A DNA stretch of 64,000 bases from Clostridium peptidivorans (GCF_900205925.1 NZ_OAOD01000004.1:1-64000); one strand, 5' to 3'. Positions 1-8,965 are shown, counted from the first letter of the stretch. The notes: generated by a model from the sequence alone, not told the origin. Translations and numbers: made by a program.

Positions 1-19
1 GAGAGTAGGTCGTTGCCAG
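1..19 (+). rRNA. 3' end of 5S rRNA (partial)
   Basis: The first 19 bases end in CGTTGCCAG, which matches the usual 3' end of Firmicute 5S rRNA. A tRNA follows 10 bases later, as is common after clostridial rRNA operons. The rest of the gene lies left of the window, so this is a call from a short tail only. Confidence 0.7.
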
Positions 20-29
20 ATAAATTTAT

Positions 30-104
<75 letters not shown>

Positions 105-144
105 TTTTTATTTTTTGAATAATAAATATAAATATAAAATATTG

Positions 145-175
145 AGACTTCCTTAACTGGAAGTCTTTATTTTTT
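145..175 (+). terminator. Rho-independent terminator after tRNA-Asn
   Basis: AGACTTCC (145-152) pairs with GGAAGTCT (159-166) around a 6-base loop, followed by a T-rich run. It ends the rRNA/tRNA transcript before the next operon. Confidence 0.85.
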
Positions 176-289
176 ATCCATACTTAAAAATGATTGTTTT
201 TTAAAGTATGTTTTTATAAAATTTTGTGGGATATATATATTATTATACGTCTATATTAATAAGAAGATAATTTGAAAGGTGGTAAAGGT

Positions 290-1366
290 ATGAAAAGAGT
301 AGGAACTATGACTTCTGCTCTAGGCTTTATATTTCTTGGAGTATGGCTTCTTCTTAGAAATGTAAATTTAAGTTTAGCAGAACAATTCGTTAAGTGGTGG
401 CCAATTTTAATAATATTATTTGGATTAGAGATAATTTTTTTATTCAATAACAAGAAAGAAGGAGAAAAAATAGGATTTAACTTTTTAATAATTCCTTTAA
501 TTATAGTGTTTACATTTACTAATTTATATGTAAATATATTAAAACCAATAGGAAAAAAATTTAATATACTTGAAAATGACTTTAATATTTCAAGAAATAT
601 GTTTGATTTAGGAGGCGGTAAAAATATTAAGGTAGATAAAACTTTAGATAAAATAGGAAATAAAATGGAATTTATTACAAATAATAGTGATCTAAAAATA
701 AGGAAGTCTACTGATGACAAAATAAAATTTGATATATATGTTCATGTTAAAAATGGAAGTAATATAAATAACTATGATATAAAAGAACAGAAGGTTTCTG
801 ACGGATATAAAATAAATATAAATGAAAGTTATGTAAAAGGAGTAAGTGGAGTTATATATATTCCAGACGGATATAATATAAAATTTGAAAATGATAACAT
901 GAAATTAAATACAGAAGATGAACTTTTAAATAGTGAGTTTTATATAAATGGAGATAATGGAATTTTCAATTTTAAAGGTCTTAAGTCGCTAAAGATGGAT
1001 ATAGATAACTTTAGTGTAAATGGAAGTGATATAAAATTTTCTAAAATTAATGGAGATAATGGAATTGTAACCATTAAGGGAGATAAAGTAGAAGAGAGTA
1101 TTATAGAAATAGATAATGGTAAAGTAGATATAGAAAATAAGTTGTGTAAAAATATAAATGTATTACTTAAAAGGGGAACAGTAAATCTAAAAACTATAGA
1201 CGGTAATATCCAGACTAATTTAAATGTGAACAATGGTAAGGTAAATCTTAATGGTGGAGGAAGAATAAACTCAAGTATAGTGACCACATTAGGAAATGGC
1301 ACAGGAAAGGTGGATATAAAGGTGGATGCAGGAACTGTAAATGTATCTACTAGTCAGGAGTGGTAG
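290..1366 (+). CDS. LiaF-like membrane protein with DUF4097-type beta-repeat domain
   Basis: This 358-residue protein has an N-terminal membrane part (about residues 10-90, three hydrophobic segments) resembling the LiaI/LiaF/PspC-type transmembrane region. A long C-terminal domain follows, made of short beta-strands with repeated G-D-N-G/I turns, as in DUF4097 adhesin-like domains. The ATG at 290 is chosen because AAAGGTGG lies at 276-283; an upstream in-frame TTG at 272 overlaps that ribosome binding site. It is the first gene of a tight operon with an ECF sigma factor, so a cell-envelope sensing role is plausible. Inferred only: LiaF proteins modulate envelope-stress two-component systems, but no LiaRS pair is present here. 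Confidence 0.75.
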   Translation: MKRVGTMTSALGFIFLGVWLLLRNVNLSLAEQFVKWWPILIILFGLEIIFLFNNKKEGEKIGFNFLIIPLIIVFTFTNLYVNILKPIGKKFNILENDFNISRNMFDLGGGKNIKVDKTLDKIGNKMEFITNNSDLKIRKSTDDKIKFDIYVHVKNGSNINNYDIKEQKVSDGYKININESYVKGVSGVIYIPDGYNIKFENDNMKLNTEDELLNSEFYINGDNGIFNFKGLKSLKMDIDNFSVNGSDIKFSKINGDNGIVTIKGDKVEESIIEIDNGKVDIENKLCKNINVLLKRGTVNLKTIDGNIQTNLNVNNGKVNLNGGGRINSSIVTTLGNGTGKVDIKVDAGTVNVSTSQEW

Positions 1367-1367
1367 A

Positions 1368-1898
1368 GTGAAGGAAGATGATATAGTTAAAGGTCTTAAA
1401 GAAAATAATGAAGAAAGTTTTATAAATATGGTTGAGATTTATAAAAATAAGATATTATCTCTATGTTATAGCTACACTCAAGACTATGGAGAAGCAGAAG
1501 ACATATCTCAAGAAGTTTTTATAAGCATATATAAAGGAATAAAAAACTTTAGGGAAGAATCTTCATTATCCACTTATATATATAAGATTACTGTATCAAG
1601 ATGTTTAGATTATAAAAGAAGAAAAAGTATAAAGGGATTTTTGACCGGATTATTTCAAATGAATAAGGAAATAGAAAATACATTTGATAAAGATGATAAA
1701 AATGCAGTAAGAGAAGCAGTATCTAATCTTCCAGAAGATTTAAGAGTTTGTATAGTGCTTTATTATTTTATAGGACTTACTCAAAAGGAAATAGGTGATA
1801 TTTTGAATATATCTCCTAAAAATGTAGAAGGGCGAATATATAGGGGAAAGAAAAAGCTAAAGTCCTATTTAAAAGAAGGAGGTTTTGAGTTTGTGTAA
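1368..1898 (+). CDS. ECF-type RNA polymerase sigma factor
   Basis: The 176-residue product has the two-domain ECF layout. Sigma region 2 includes the motif DYGEAEDISQEVF followed by the STYIYKIT segment, and sigma region 4 includes LPEDLRVCIVLYYFIGLTQKEIGDIL-type helix-turn-helix residues. The GTG at 1368 is chosen because AGGAG lies at 1356-1360 and the previous gene stops at 1366. It would direct RNA polymerase to a small regulon, probably including its own operon. The two following genes overlap or abut and encode membrane proteins, one of which may hold the sigma factor inactive. Confidence 0.93.
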   Translation: MKEDDIVKGLKENNEESFINMVEIYKNKILSLCYSYTQDYGEAEDISQEVFISIYKGIKNFREESSLSTYIYKITVSRCLDYKRRKSIKGFLTGLFQMNKEIENTFDKDDKNAVREAVSNLPEDLRVCIVLYYFIGLTQKEIGDILNISPKNVEGRIYRGKKKLKSYLKEGGFEFV

Positions 1899-2205
1899 TG
1901 AGGAAAAGAATTTTGAAGAAATAATAAAGAATTCTTTTAATGAAGTAAAAGTTTCAAAGGATTATACAGAAAAACTTTTAAATAAGCTTCATACAGAGCC
2001 TTCGCAAAGCGTTTGTTCGAGAAAAAATATATCATCAGGGTTAAGTTTTATACTTGCAGGAGTTCTTATGCTTATAATATATAATACTAATATAATGACA
2101 CAAATTTTAGATATGCAGATTCAGCTTAAGTTAAAGACAAATATAATACAATCTAACTATAAAGAAAATTTTATAATAGAAAATTTTGGGGAGGAAATAA
2201 AATGA
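1891..2205 (+). CDS. Small single-pass membrane protein, possible anti-sigma factor
   Basis: The 104-residue protein has a charged N-terminal half, one transmembrane helix (about residues 48-66) and a short C-terminal tail. The start is taken as TTG 1891, eight bases after AGAAGGAGG; it overlaps the end of the sigma gene by 8 bases. A short cytoplasmic segment before one membrane helix, encoded directly after an ECF sigma gene, is the usual arrangement of an anti-sigma factor. However, no zinc-finger HxxxCxxC motif is present, so the role is inferred from position only. Confidence 0.7.
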   Translation: MCNEEKNFEEIIKNSFNEVKVSKDYTEKLLNKLHTEPSQSVCSRKNISSGLSFILAGVLMLIIYNTNIMTQILDMQIQLKLKTNIIQSNYKENFIIENFGEEIK

Positions 2206-2705
2206 GAAGGAGTAGTTTATTAACATTTTTATCAGCTCTAATACCTGGAGTGGGGTATATGTATTTAGGCCTTATGAGGAAAGGATTAGAAGCATTAGCT
2301 ATATATTTGCTTATTGAGCCAGTCTTTGGCATAGTAGGACTAGGTCTTGGAGGTATATTAAAAATAATATTTTGGTTTTATACATTTATAGATACTTTTA
2401 ATTTAGCAAATAGGATTGATCAAGGGGAAATTATTCTGGATTCAAGCTTCGTAATGGATAAGTTTGTAAATAATAATGGAACAACAGCTAATAATTTTAA
2501 AGTAAGCAGTAAAAAGTTATGGAATGTTATAGGAGTACTTTTTATAATTGTAGGTATAATGGCGATACTTGATAGAACATTAGTAGGGCTTGACGTATAT
2601 TATTATGTTAAATCATTTATGAATAAATTTTTAGTACCTATAATATTAGTATCGTTTGGAGGATATATTCTTTTTAAAGGAAATAAGCAAAACTTCAAGC
2701 ATTAA
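2202..2705 (+). CDS. Multi-pass membrane protein of unknown function
   Basis: The 167-residue protein starts in an ATGA overlap with the stop of the preceding gene, so translation is probably coupled. The N-terminal half has two or three hydrophobic segments with a P-G-x-G-x-x-Y-x-G-L motif like those of small TM2-like membrane proteins. A hydrophilic stretch (about 75-105) and two further hydrophobic helices follow. It is the last gene of the sigma operon. Its 3' end overlaps the convergent gene by 4 bases, leaving no room for a separate terminator. Confidence 0.75.
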   Translation: MRRSSLLTFLSALIPGVGYMYLGLMRKGLEALAIYLLIEPVFGIVGLGLGGILKIIFWFYTFIDTFNLANRIDQGEIILDSSFVMDKFVNNNGTTANNFKVSSKKLWNVIGVLFIIVGIMAILDRTLVGLDVYYYVKSFMNKFLVPIILVSFGGYILFKGNKQNFKH

Positions 2706-3556
2706 TATAATTTTGATATAGTTTTACCATTTGTAGTAAGTACAACAGTTTCATCTATATCTGTTCTATAGATTTTCACATCAAGATCTATAAGTTTTTT
2801 TAATATATCTTTAGAAGGATGATTAAACATGTTGTGTTTTCCGCAACTTATTACAGCAATTTTAGGGGAAACTTCTTTTAAAAATAATTCCGATGTGGAA
2901 GTATTGCTACCATGGTGACCAACCTTTAGCACAGTGGAGTTCACATCGGTTTTTTCTTTTAAAATATCTAATTCACTTTCAAGTTCTGCATCTCCCATAA
3001 ATAAAAAGGATATATCTCCATAACGTACTTTAAGTACAGCAGAATAGTTATTTAAATTATCATAAGTGCTTCTTATAGGAGAAAGCATTTCACAATGTAT
3101 CATATCTCCTAAATTAAAAATTACTCCATTTCTAGCTGTTTTTATTTTTAAATTTTTAATTCTTAGGTAATTTACCATGTCTTGAAATGAACTTTCCTCG
3201 CTTACAATCTTTGGAGCATAAAAATTTTCTATTTTAAATTCCTTTATAACATACTTCATGCTTCCGATATGGTCATCATGAGGATGGGTAGCTAATACAT
3301 AATCAAATTTTTTTATATTATTTCGTTTAAGATACTTTATTAAATTATCACTTGATTCCAAAGTACCTGAATCTATAAGCATATGATGATTATTAAATGA
3401 AAGAAGTATAGAATCACCTTGACCAACATCTATAAAGTGTACTTTAAGTATATTGTCTTTAAGATTATTATAGGTATTTACACCTGTATTACATGAAGTT
3501 AAAAGTAAAGAAATTAATAGTAGTATTACTAGATTATATTTTTTACAAAATTTCAT
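2702..3556 (-). CDS. ComEC/Rec2-like extracellular metallo-beta-lactamase-fold lipoprotein
   Basis: The 284-residue protein has a lipoprotein signal (lipobox LLTSC, cysteine 22), so it should sit on the outside of the membrane. The rest is an MBL-fold hydrolase: VGQGDS motif near residue 44, zinc-binding THPHDDH at 90-96, a later GDAE and VGHHGSN. This arrangement is typical of stand-alone ComEC hydrolase-domain proteins, thought to act on nucleic acid or phosphodiester substrates. No competence operon is next to it. GAGGAG lies 9 bases before the ATG. Confidence 0.88.
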   Translation of the reverse strand: MKFCKKYNLVILLLISLLLTSCNTGVNTYNNLKDNILKVHFIDVGQGDSILLSFNNHHMLIDSGTLESSDNLIKYLKRNNIKKFDYVLATHPHDDHIGSMKYVIKEFKIENFYAPKIVSEESSFQDMVNYLRIKNLKIKTARNGVIFNLGDMIHCEMLSPIRSTYDNLNNYSAVLKVRYGDISFLFMGDAELESELDILKEKTDVNSTVLKVGHHGSNTSTSELFLKEVSPKIAVISCGKHNMFNHPSKDILKKLIDLDVKIYRTDIDETVVLTTNGKTISKLY

Positions 3557-3737
3557 TTATAGGACTCCTCGTCATTGTATCTAAAGCATTTGTAATGCTT
3601 CACATTATTAATGATTATAACCAATAGAAGAAATATAATACTTTGTGTTATAATATAAAGTGAAACATAAAGCAGATTAAAGTATTAGAGCTTATAGTCA
3701 TCGCATAATTGCAATATTTACAGAGGAGTGAAATTAC

Positions 3738-4466
3738 ATGAAAAATTTATGGCTGTATCTTCAATTTGGAGTATACATGATAAGACTGTTATTGAAAAAG
3801 AATAATTTTAAAAAAATAAAGAGAGAAAATGGAGCAAAGGCAGCAGAAGAATTAGTATATAATTATGCTGTTGAATGGGCAGAATTTGTAATTGATAAAG
3901 TAGATATGAAAGTAAATGTAATAGGATTAGAAAATTTACCAGAAGGTAGTTGTTTATATGTAGGTAATCATCAAAGTCTTTTAGATATTCCAGTAATACT
4001 TGCAGGGATTAAAAAACCTATGGGATTCATTGCAAAAAAAGAAATGGAAAAGTATAACATTATAAGTGATTGGATGAAGGAGATTCATTGCGTATTTATG
4101 GATAGAAGTAATGTAAGAGAGTCAATAAAATCTATAAATGAAGGCATAGAAAATTTGAAAAATGGGTACTCAATGGTTATATTCCCTGAAGGAACTAGAA
4201 GTAAGGGGCCTTCCTTAGGGGAATTTAAAAAAGGAAGTATGAAACTTGGAACAAAGGCAGAAGTTCCAATTGTTCCAATAACCATAGATGGAACTTATAA
4301 ATGCATGGAAGGCAATCCTAAAAATAAAATAAAGAGTGCAGAGGTAAATTTAATAATAAATAAGCCTATAGATCCAAGCACTCTTTCACGTGAAGAACAA
4401 AACAATTTAGCAGAAAAAGTTAAAGAAATAATTAAAGAAAGCTTAGATAAACGTAAGCCTATTTAG
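3738..4466 (+). CDS. plsC: 1-acyl-sn-glycerol-3-phosphate acyltransferase
   Basis: The 242-residue enzyme carries the acyltransferase signatures NHQSLLD (H78, D83, the catalytic HX4D pair) and FPEGTRS (near residue 151), plus a hydrophobic N-terminal membrane segment. It converts lysophosphatidate to phosphatidate at the cytoplasmic membrane in phospholipid synthesis. The ATG at 3738 follows AGAGGAGTG. The gene stands alone. Its last 8 bases overlap the end of the convergent coiled-coil gene. Confidence 0.95.
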   Translation: MKNLWLYLQFGVYMIRLLLKKNNFKKIKRENGAKAAEELVYNYAVEWAEFVIDKVDMKVNVIGLENLPEGSCLYVGNHQSLLDIPVILAGIKKPMGFIAKKEMEKYNIISDWMKEIHCVFMDRSNVRESIKSINEGIENLKNGYSMVIFPEGTRSKGPSLGEFKKGSMKLGTKAEVPIVPITIDGTYKCMEGNPKNKIKSAEVNLIINKPIDPSTLSREEQNNLAEKVKEIIKESLDKRKPI

Positions 4467-4773
4467 AAAAAATTATTTCTTGAAGAGCTTCTATATCGGT
4501 TTTAAGATTTTCATTTTTAATTTTATATTCTTTAATTTGTAGTACAAGTTTATTATCAGTTTCCTTTAAGGAATTTAACTCTGATAATAAACTTTTTTCC
4601 ATAGCTTGCTTTTTTGTAATTAATGGATCGTAGCTAGTGTTTATTAGTTCACTTTTGTTTTTAAAAGTATTTATTTTATTTTCTATCTTTATTAAAAATT
4701 CTCTTATTGAATGTTGAGCTTTTTTAAAAGAATTATATATAATATCTATGAATATATCTAGTCTTTTTTTCAT
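4459..4773 (-). CDS. Small coiled-coil protein of unknown function
   Basis: The 104-residue protein is almost entirely predicted helix, with heptad-like leucines and lysine/glutamate-rich stretches from about residue 45 to the end. There is no signal peptide or membrane segment. GAGGT lies 8 bases before the ATG. It is divergent from another small coiled-coil gene at 4844 and the two could be partners, which is inference from proximity and similar composition. I do not recognise a family. Confidence 0.65.
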   Translation of the reverse strand: MKKRLDIFIDIIYNSFKKAQHSIREFLIKIENKINTFKNKSELINTSYDPLITKKQAMEKSLLSELNSLKETDNKLVLQIKEYKIKNENLKTDIEALQEIIFSK

Positions 4774-4843
4774 TACAAATACCTCATTTCATGTTCTTAT
4801 ATATATTTTATAAGAAAAACTATTATATACCAAGGGGAAAATT

Positions 4844-5290
4844 ATGAGTGAAAAGAAAATAATAGAACATTTACTTAAAAAGAAAGAAAAATTAATTTTA
4901 AATAGTGAAAAAAATATAGAAAAGTATTTAAAATTTATAAATGATTTAAAAACTGATATATTAAAAAAAGAAAAGGAGATTAATAAGCTTCAGAAAGAAA
5001 ATGAAGAATTATATAAAAAATATTTTATATTAAAAGAATTTATCCTTAAAAATGGTTTAACATTTTCTGTAGTAAATAAAAATTATAATGTAAAAGAGTG
5101 GGATAATCTTTATATAAAAATAAGGGAAGACTTTTTAATCATAACATTAAAGGATGGAACTGAGATTAAAACTATAGAAAACTTAAAGGGTAGATCTTTG
5201 AAAAGCCTTTTAAAAGAACATCAATATAGTATAGTAATAACTAGAATTGAAAGCAATTTAATTAAAGCAAAATTGTATTTTAATAAATAA
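4844..5290 (+). CDS. Small protein with N-terminal coiled coil and C-terminal beta domain
   Basis: Of 148 residues, the first about 65 are charged coiled coil. The remainder looks like a compact beta-rich domain (segments DNLYIKIREDFLIITLKDG and YSIVITRIESNLIKAKLYF). AAGGGG precedes the ATG. It is followed by a strong bidirectional hairpin terminator. The family is not recognised. Confidence 0.7.
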   Translation: MSEKKIIEHLLKKKEKLILNSEKNIEKYLKFINDLKTDILKKEKEINKLQKENEELYKKYFILKEFILKNGLTFSVVNKNYNVKEWDNLYIKIREDFLIITLKDGTEIKTIENLKGRSLKSLLKEHQYSIVITRIESNLIKAKLYFNK

Positions 5291-5354
5291 CGAGTTAATA
5301 TTAAAGTTATAAATATATCTAAAAGTTAATTTGATATAAAAAATTTATATTATA

Positions 5355-5396
5355 AAAACTCTCTATATAAAACTATTTTATATAGAGAGTTTTTAT
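5355..5396. terminator. Strong near-symmetric terminator hairpin
   Basis: A perfect stem of about 15-18 bp (5355-5372 with 5376-5394) around a 3-base CTA loop is flanked by A-run and T-run, so it can work in both directions. It ends the 4844 gene. Confidence 0.85.
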
Positions 5397-5407
5397 TTAT
5401 ACATGTA

Positions 5408-5421
5408 TGTATAAATATTCA
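5408..5421. promoter_or_regulatory. ArgR box-like operator
   Basis: TGTATAAATATTCA fits the ArgR/AhrC half-operator pattern TGNAT-WWWW-ATNCA without mismatch. A weaker version, TGCATAAATATAAA (5574-5587), overlaps the -35 region of the downstream promoter. Both lie upstream of an amino-acid ABC transporter followed by argG and argH, which makes arginine control plausible. In such AT-rich DNA a chance match is possible. Confidence 0.4.
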
Positions 5422-5572
5422 AAAAGTTATCTGAAAAGTTTGAAAAAGTTACAAAGTATTAAAACTAGGCACTGTAAACGTAAAGATGAATAGCTCCATT
5501 GTGAATAAAGGAATATAAGGGAAAGAAATAATCTTTTTGTTAAAAAAATATTAATAATTTTTATAAAAAGTA

Positions 5573-5601
5573 TTGCATAAATATAAATATAATTGTATAA
5601 T
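5573..5601 (+). promoter_or_regulatory. Sigma-A-type promoter for the first binding-protein gene
   Basis: TTGCAT at 5573-5578 and TATAAT at 5596-5601 are separated by 17 bases. The predicted start near 5608 gives a short leader before AAGGAG at 5628-5633. The stretch 5422-5572 upstream holds no gene or clear structure. Confidence 0.65.
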
Positions 5602-5642
5602 CTTTATAATAAGAGGGTAATACAAATAAGGAGTTGGGGGCA

Positions 5643-6464
5643 ATGAAAACTAAGAAAATTATAAGTCTTTTATTTACTATCGTTCTTGCAGGGGTTGTGC
5701 TTGCAGCATGCCAAAATACTAAAAGTACTCAAGGGGCAAAGAGTACTGAAAATTTAAATTCATTAGAAAGAGTTCAAAAGGCTGGAGTGCTTACAATAGG
5801 GCTTAATGACACATATCCACCAATGGAATTTAGAGATGAAAGTCAAAAATTAGTTGGCTTTGATATTGACTTAGGTCAAGAAATAGGAAAGAAATTAGGG
5901 GTGAAAGTAGAAGTTAAAACAAATGATTGGAAGGGAATAATACTTTCATTAAAGTCTAAAAAGTTTGATATGATTCTTTCTTGTATGACTATAACAGATG
6001 AGAGAAAACAGGAAATAAATTTTTCTGAGCCATATATAGTAGGCGGACAAAGAATAGTAGTTAAAAAAGGAAATACTGATATAAAAACTGCTGAAGACTT
6101 AAAGGGTAAGAAAATAGGAGTTCAATTAGGAACAACAGGAGAAATGGCAGCAAATAAAATAGAAGGTATAAAAGAGCTTAAAAAGTATGACGGAGTAACA
6201 GAGGCTTTTAATGACTTAACTGTAGGAAGAGTTGATGCTGTAATTGCAGATGGTCAAGTAGGTGGTTTTTACCTAAAAAAGAAGGGTGATGACTTAGTTT
6301 TACTTGATGCTAAGCTTTCTCAGGAACCTGTAGGAATAGGTTTTAGAAAAGAAGATAAGGAACTTAGAGATGCAGTGCAGAAAGCATTAGATGAATTAAA
6401 AGCAGATGGAACAATGTCTAAGTTATCAGAAAAATGGTTTGGATTTGATATATATAAGAATTAG
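5643..6464 (+). CDS. Amino acid ABC transporter substrate-binding lipoprotein (paralogue 1)
   Basis: The 273-residue protein has a lipoprotein signal (LAAC, cysteine 23) and a family 3 periplasmic-binding fold. Visible motifs are YPPMEFRD, LVGFDIDL, KKFDMILSCMTIT, ERKQEINFSEPY, and the QLGTTGEMAA segment that contacts the ligand backbone. Family 3 members bind polar amino acids such as arginine, cystine or glutamine. The start at 5643 is preferred over TTG 5634 because AAGGAG ends at 5633. A second copy (6654) sits downstream with its own promoter; the two share most motifs, indicating a tandem duplication. The neighbouring argGH suggests an arginine-related ligand, which is not proven. Confidence 0.92.
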   Translation: MKTKKIISLLFTIVLAGVVLAACQNTKSTQGAKSTENLNSLERVQKAGVLTIGLNDTYPPMEFRDESQKLVGFDIDLGQEIGKKLGVKVEVKTNDWKGIILSLKSKKFDMILSCMTITDERKQEINFSEPYIVGGQRIVVKKGNTDIKTAEDLKGKKIGVQLGTTGEMAANKIEGIKELKKYDGVTEAFNDLTVGRVDAVIADGQVGGFYLKKKGDDLVLLDAKLSQEPVGIGFRKEDKELRDAVQKALDELKADGTMSKLSEKWFGFDIYKN

Positions 6465-6495
6465 CAGACCCCTTTTATAATAATTATATAAGTTG

Positions 6496-6584
6496 TCCCT
6501 GTGTTTCCAATGCACAGGGATAGCTACTGTAAAAAAACTTTGTTAATAATGAATGTTTAGTAGCAATTAATATTAACAAAGTTT
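6496..6584 (+). other. Two stem-loops between the paralogous binding-protein genes
   Basis: TCCCTGTG (6496-6503) pairs with CACAGGGA (6513-6520). A second 14-bp stem pairs 6535-6548 with 6571-6584. Neither is followed by a good T-run, so they look more like RNA-stabilising or processing hairpins, or a weak terminator, than a strong intrinsic terminator. Confidence 0.55.
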
Positions 6585-6600
6585 AAAATATATAATAAAA

Positions 6601-6629
6601 TTGAAAAATACATACAATAAAAATATAAT
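6601..6629 (+). promoter_or_regulatory. Internal promoter for the second binding protein and ABC genes
   Basis: TTGAAA at 6601-6606 and TATAAT at 6624-6629 have an ideal 17-base spacing. Transcription would start close to the ribosome binding site AAAGGAGAG of the next gene, leaving a leader of under 20 bases. Confidence 0.6.
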
Positions 6630-6653
6630 AAAAATTTAAAAGGAGAGAATAAA

Positions 6654-7451
6654 ATGAAAACTAAAAAGATGTTGTCATTAGTTTTAAGTATGGTAGTAGC
6701 AGGAGCAATATTTGCTGGATGCGGAAAAACTGAAGAAAAGAAAGCAGCAAATGCACTTGAAAAAGTAAAAACAGAAAAAAAACTTAGAATAGGACTTGAA
6801 GACACATATCCACCACTAGAGTTTAGAGATAGTAAAAATGAATTAGTTGGATTTGATATTGATTTGTCAAAGGAAATAGCAAAGAAATTGGGAGTTGAAG
6901 CAGAATTTGTTTTAACTGAATTTGGTGGTCTTACGATGGCACTTAATGCAGGAAAATTCGACGTTGGAATTTCAGCTATAAGTATTACAGAAAAGAGAGC
7001 AAAGGAAGTTGATTTTTCTGAGCCATATGTTAAAGGCGGACAGGTAATTATAGTTAAAAAAGGAAATACCGCTATAAAGTCTGCTGCAGATCTAAAAGGA
7101 AAGAATGTAGGAGCTCAGCTTGGAACAACTGGAGAGGAAGCAGCAAAAAAAGTTGAAGGAGTTAAGGCTTTAAAGACTTATGATAAGGCTACTGAGCCAT
7201 TCCATGACCTTGAAATAGGTAGACTTGATGCAGTAGTTGTAGATGAGTTTGTTGGAAGATATTATTTATCTAAACAAAAGGATAAATTTGAAGTAGCTGT
7301 TGTACTAGATCAAGAACCAATTGGAATTGCATTTAAAAAGGGTGAAAAAGAATTACATGAAGCAGTTCAAAAGGCTGTAAATGAACTTAAAGCAGATGGA
7401 ACACTTTCTAAACTATCAGAAAAATGGTTTGGAGAAGATATATATAAATAA
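6654..7451 (+). CDS. Amino acid ABC transporter substrate-binding lipoprotein (paralogue 2)
   Basis: The 265-residue family 3 solute-binding protein has lipobox FAGC (cysteine 23). It shares with its upstream neighbour the blocks DTYPPLEFRD, LVGFDIDL, VDFSEPYVKGGQ, QLGTTGEEAA and the C-terminal LKADGTLSKLSEKWFG. The ligand-proximal stretch differs (TEFGGLTMALNAGKFDVGISAIS against TNDWKGIILSLKSKKFDMILS in paralogue 1), so the two may prefer different amino acids. AAAGGAGAG precedes the ATG. The permease and ATPase genes follow within 25 bases, so this copy is the direct operon partner. Confidence 0.93.
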   Translation: MKTKKMLSLVLSMVVAGAIFAGCGKTEEKKAANALEKVKTEKKLRIGLEDTYPPLEFRDSKNELVGFDIDLSKEIAKKLGVEAEFVLTEFGGLTMALNAGKFDVGISAISITEKRAKEVDFSEPYVKGGQVIIVKKGNTAIKSAADLKGKNVGAQLGTTGEEAAKKVEGVKALKTYDKATEPFHDLEIGRLDAVVVDEFVGRYYLSKQKDKFEVAVVLDQEPIGIAFKKGEKELHEAVQKAVNELKADGTLSKLSEKWFGEDIYK

Positions 7452-7475
7452 CATTTTATTAGGGGGTCTAAAACA

Positions 7476-8123
7476 TTGGATATTAACGTATTAAAGGAGA
7501 TATTTCCAGTACTTTTAAAATCTACAGGTGTAACTATAGAATTAACAGTTATATCAGTAGTATTAGGTACACTCATAGGTATATTTGTAGCATTATTAAA
7601 ACTCACTAAAAATCCATTTATAAATGTGATAGCTTCATTTTATACATGGATTATAAGAGGAACTCCTATGCTATTACAATTATTCTTCTTTTATTATGGA
7701 TTGCCTTTTATAGGAATTGAACTAGAGCCAATGAGTGCAGCGATAATTGGATTAAGCTTAAACTCAGGTGCATATATGGCAGAAATAATAAGAGGTGGTA
7801 TAATTTCAGTAGATAAAGGGCAATTTGAAGCATGTAAGGCATTGGGATTTACTTATATGCAGACAATGACAAGAGTAATTTTACCTCAAACTATTAGAGT
7901 ATTACTACCACCAGTAGGAAATGAATTTATAACAATGCTTAAGGATACTTCTTTGGTTTCAACTATAGCAATGGTTGAACTTATGAGATCAGCTCAACAG
8001 ATTTATTCTTCAAACTTTAGACCAATGGAGCCATTCTTCATTGCAGCATGTATATACTTAGCATTAACTACTGTATTTACAGGAATATTCGCAGTTTGGG
8101 AAAAGAAATTATCAAGATATTAA
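7476..8123 (+). CDS. Amino acid ABC transporter permease
   Basis: The 215-residue integral membrane protein is of the His/Glu/Gln/Arg/opine three-TM permease family. It has about five hydrophobic helices and the EAA loop around residues 124-145, with the conserved sequence EACKALGFTYMQTMTRVILPQ that docks on the ATPase. The start is TTG 7476 after AGGGGG. It lies between the binding protein and the ATPase with short gaps, and no second permease gene is present, so it probably works as a homodimer. Confidence 0.94.
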   Translation: MDINVLKEIFPVLLKSTGVTIELTVISVVLGTLIGIFVALLKLTKNPFINVIASFYTWIIRGTPMLLQLFFFYYGLPFIGIELEPMSAAIIGLSLNSGAYMAEIIRGGIISVDKGQFEACKALGFTYMQTMTRVILPQTIRVLLPPVGNEFITMLKDTSLVSTIAMVELMRSAQQIYSSNFRPMEPFFIAACIYLALTTVFTGIFAVWEKKLSRY

Positions 8124-8138
8124 TAGGAGGACTCTTAT

Positions 8139-8870
8139 ATGTACATGATAGAAACTAAAAATGTTACAAAAAGATTTGGAGATTTGACTGTATTTCAAAA
8201 TTTAAGTGTAAATGTATCAAAGGGAGAAGTGCTTGTTATTATAGGACCTTCAGGTTCTGGTAAAAGTACATTCCTAAGATGCCTAAATCACTTAGAAACA
8301 ATAAATGAAGGTAAAGTAATAATTGAAGGTGAAGAGTTAATTGAAAGTGATAAAGCTCTTATAAGAAGAATAACTACAAAAATGGGAATGGTTTTTCAAA
8401 ACTTTAACCTTTTCCCACATATGACTGCTCTTCAAAATGTAATGGAAGCACCTATTACAGTAAAAAAAGAAGACAAAAAGGTTGTAGAAGAAAGAGCTAG
8501 AAAGCTTTTAACAAAGGTTGGTCTTGGAGATAAGATGGATTATTACCCATCAAAATTATCCGGTGGACAAAAGCAAAGAGTGGCCATTGCAAGAGCACTT
8601 GCTATGGAACCAGATATAATGCTATTTGATGAACCTACATCAGCACTTGATCCAGAACTTGTTGGAGAAGTTTTAAATGTTATGAAGGAACTTGCTTCTG
8701 AAGGTATGACTATGGTAGTTGTAACACATGAGATGGGCTTTGCAAAGGATGTAGCGGATAGAGTAATATTTATGGATGGTGGAAAAATTGTAGAAGAAGG
8801 AACACCAGCAGAAATGTTCACAAATCCAAAACAAGATAGAACTCGTGAGTTCTTAAAGAAAGTAATTTAA
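8139..8870 (+). CDS. Amino acid ABC transporter ATP-binding protein
   Basis: The 243-residue nucleotide-binding subunit shows Walker A GPSGSGKS (36-43), Q-loop [10 protein letters not shown], signature LSGGQKQR, Walker [14 protein letters not shown] and the switch histidine VTHEMGF. It is the GlnQ/ArtP type that powers polar amino acid uptake. AGGAGG lies 8 bases before ATG 8139. It is the last gene of the transporter set; argG follows 95 bases later across a hairpin. Confidence 0.96.
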   Translation: MYMIETKNVTKRFGDLTVFQNLSVNVSKGEVLVIIGPSGSGKSTFLRCLNHLETINEGKVIIEGEELIESDKALIRRITTKMGMVFQNFNLFPHMTALQNVMEAPITVKKEDKKVVEERARKLLTKVGLGDKMDYYPSKLSGGQKQRVAIARALAMEPDIMLFDEPTSALDPELVGEVLNVMKELASEGMTMVVVTHEMGFAKDVADRVIFMDGGKIVEEGTPAEMFTNPKQDRTREFLKKVI

Positions 8871-8888
8871 TTGGGGCAAAATTACTAT

Positions 8889-8934
8889 TAATAGTTAATG
8901 GTGATTGTTCCAAATTAATAGCCATTAACTATTA
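8889..8934 (+). repeat. 13-bp inverted repeat between transporter and argG
   Basis: TAATAGTTAATGG (8889-8901) pairs perfectly with CCATTAACTATTA (8922-8934) around a 20-base loop. No T-run follows, so it may be an operator, a processing hairpin or a leaky attenuator. The ATTAACTATTA word also occurs in other gaps of the window. Confidence 0.5.
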
Positions 8935-8965
8935 AATTTTAATAAATAAATCGGGGGGCTTTTAA

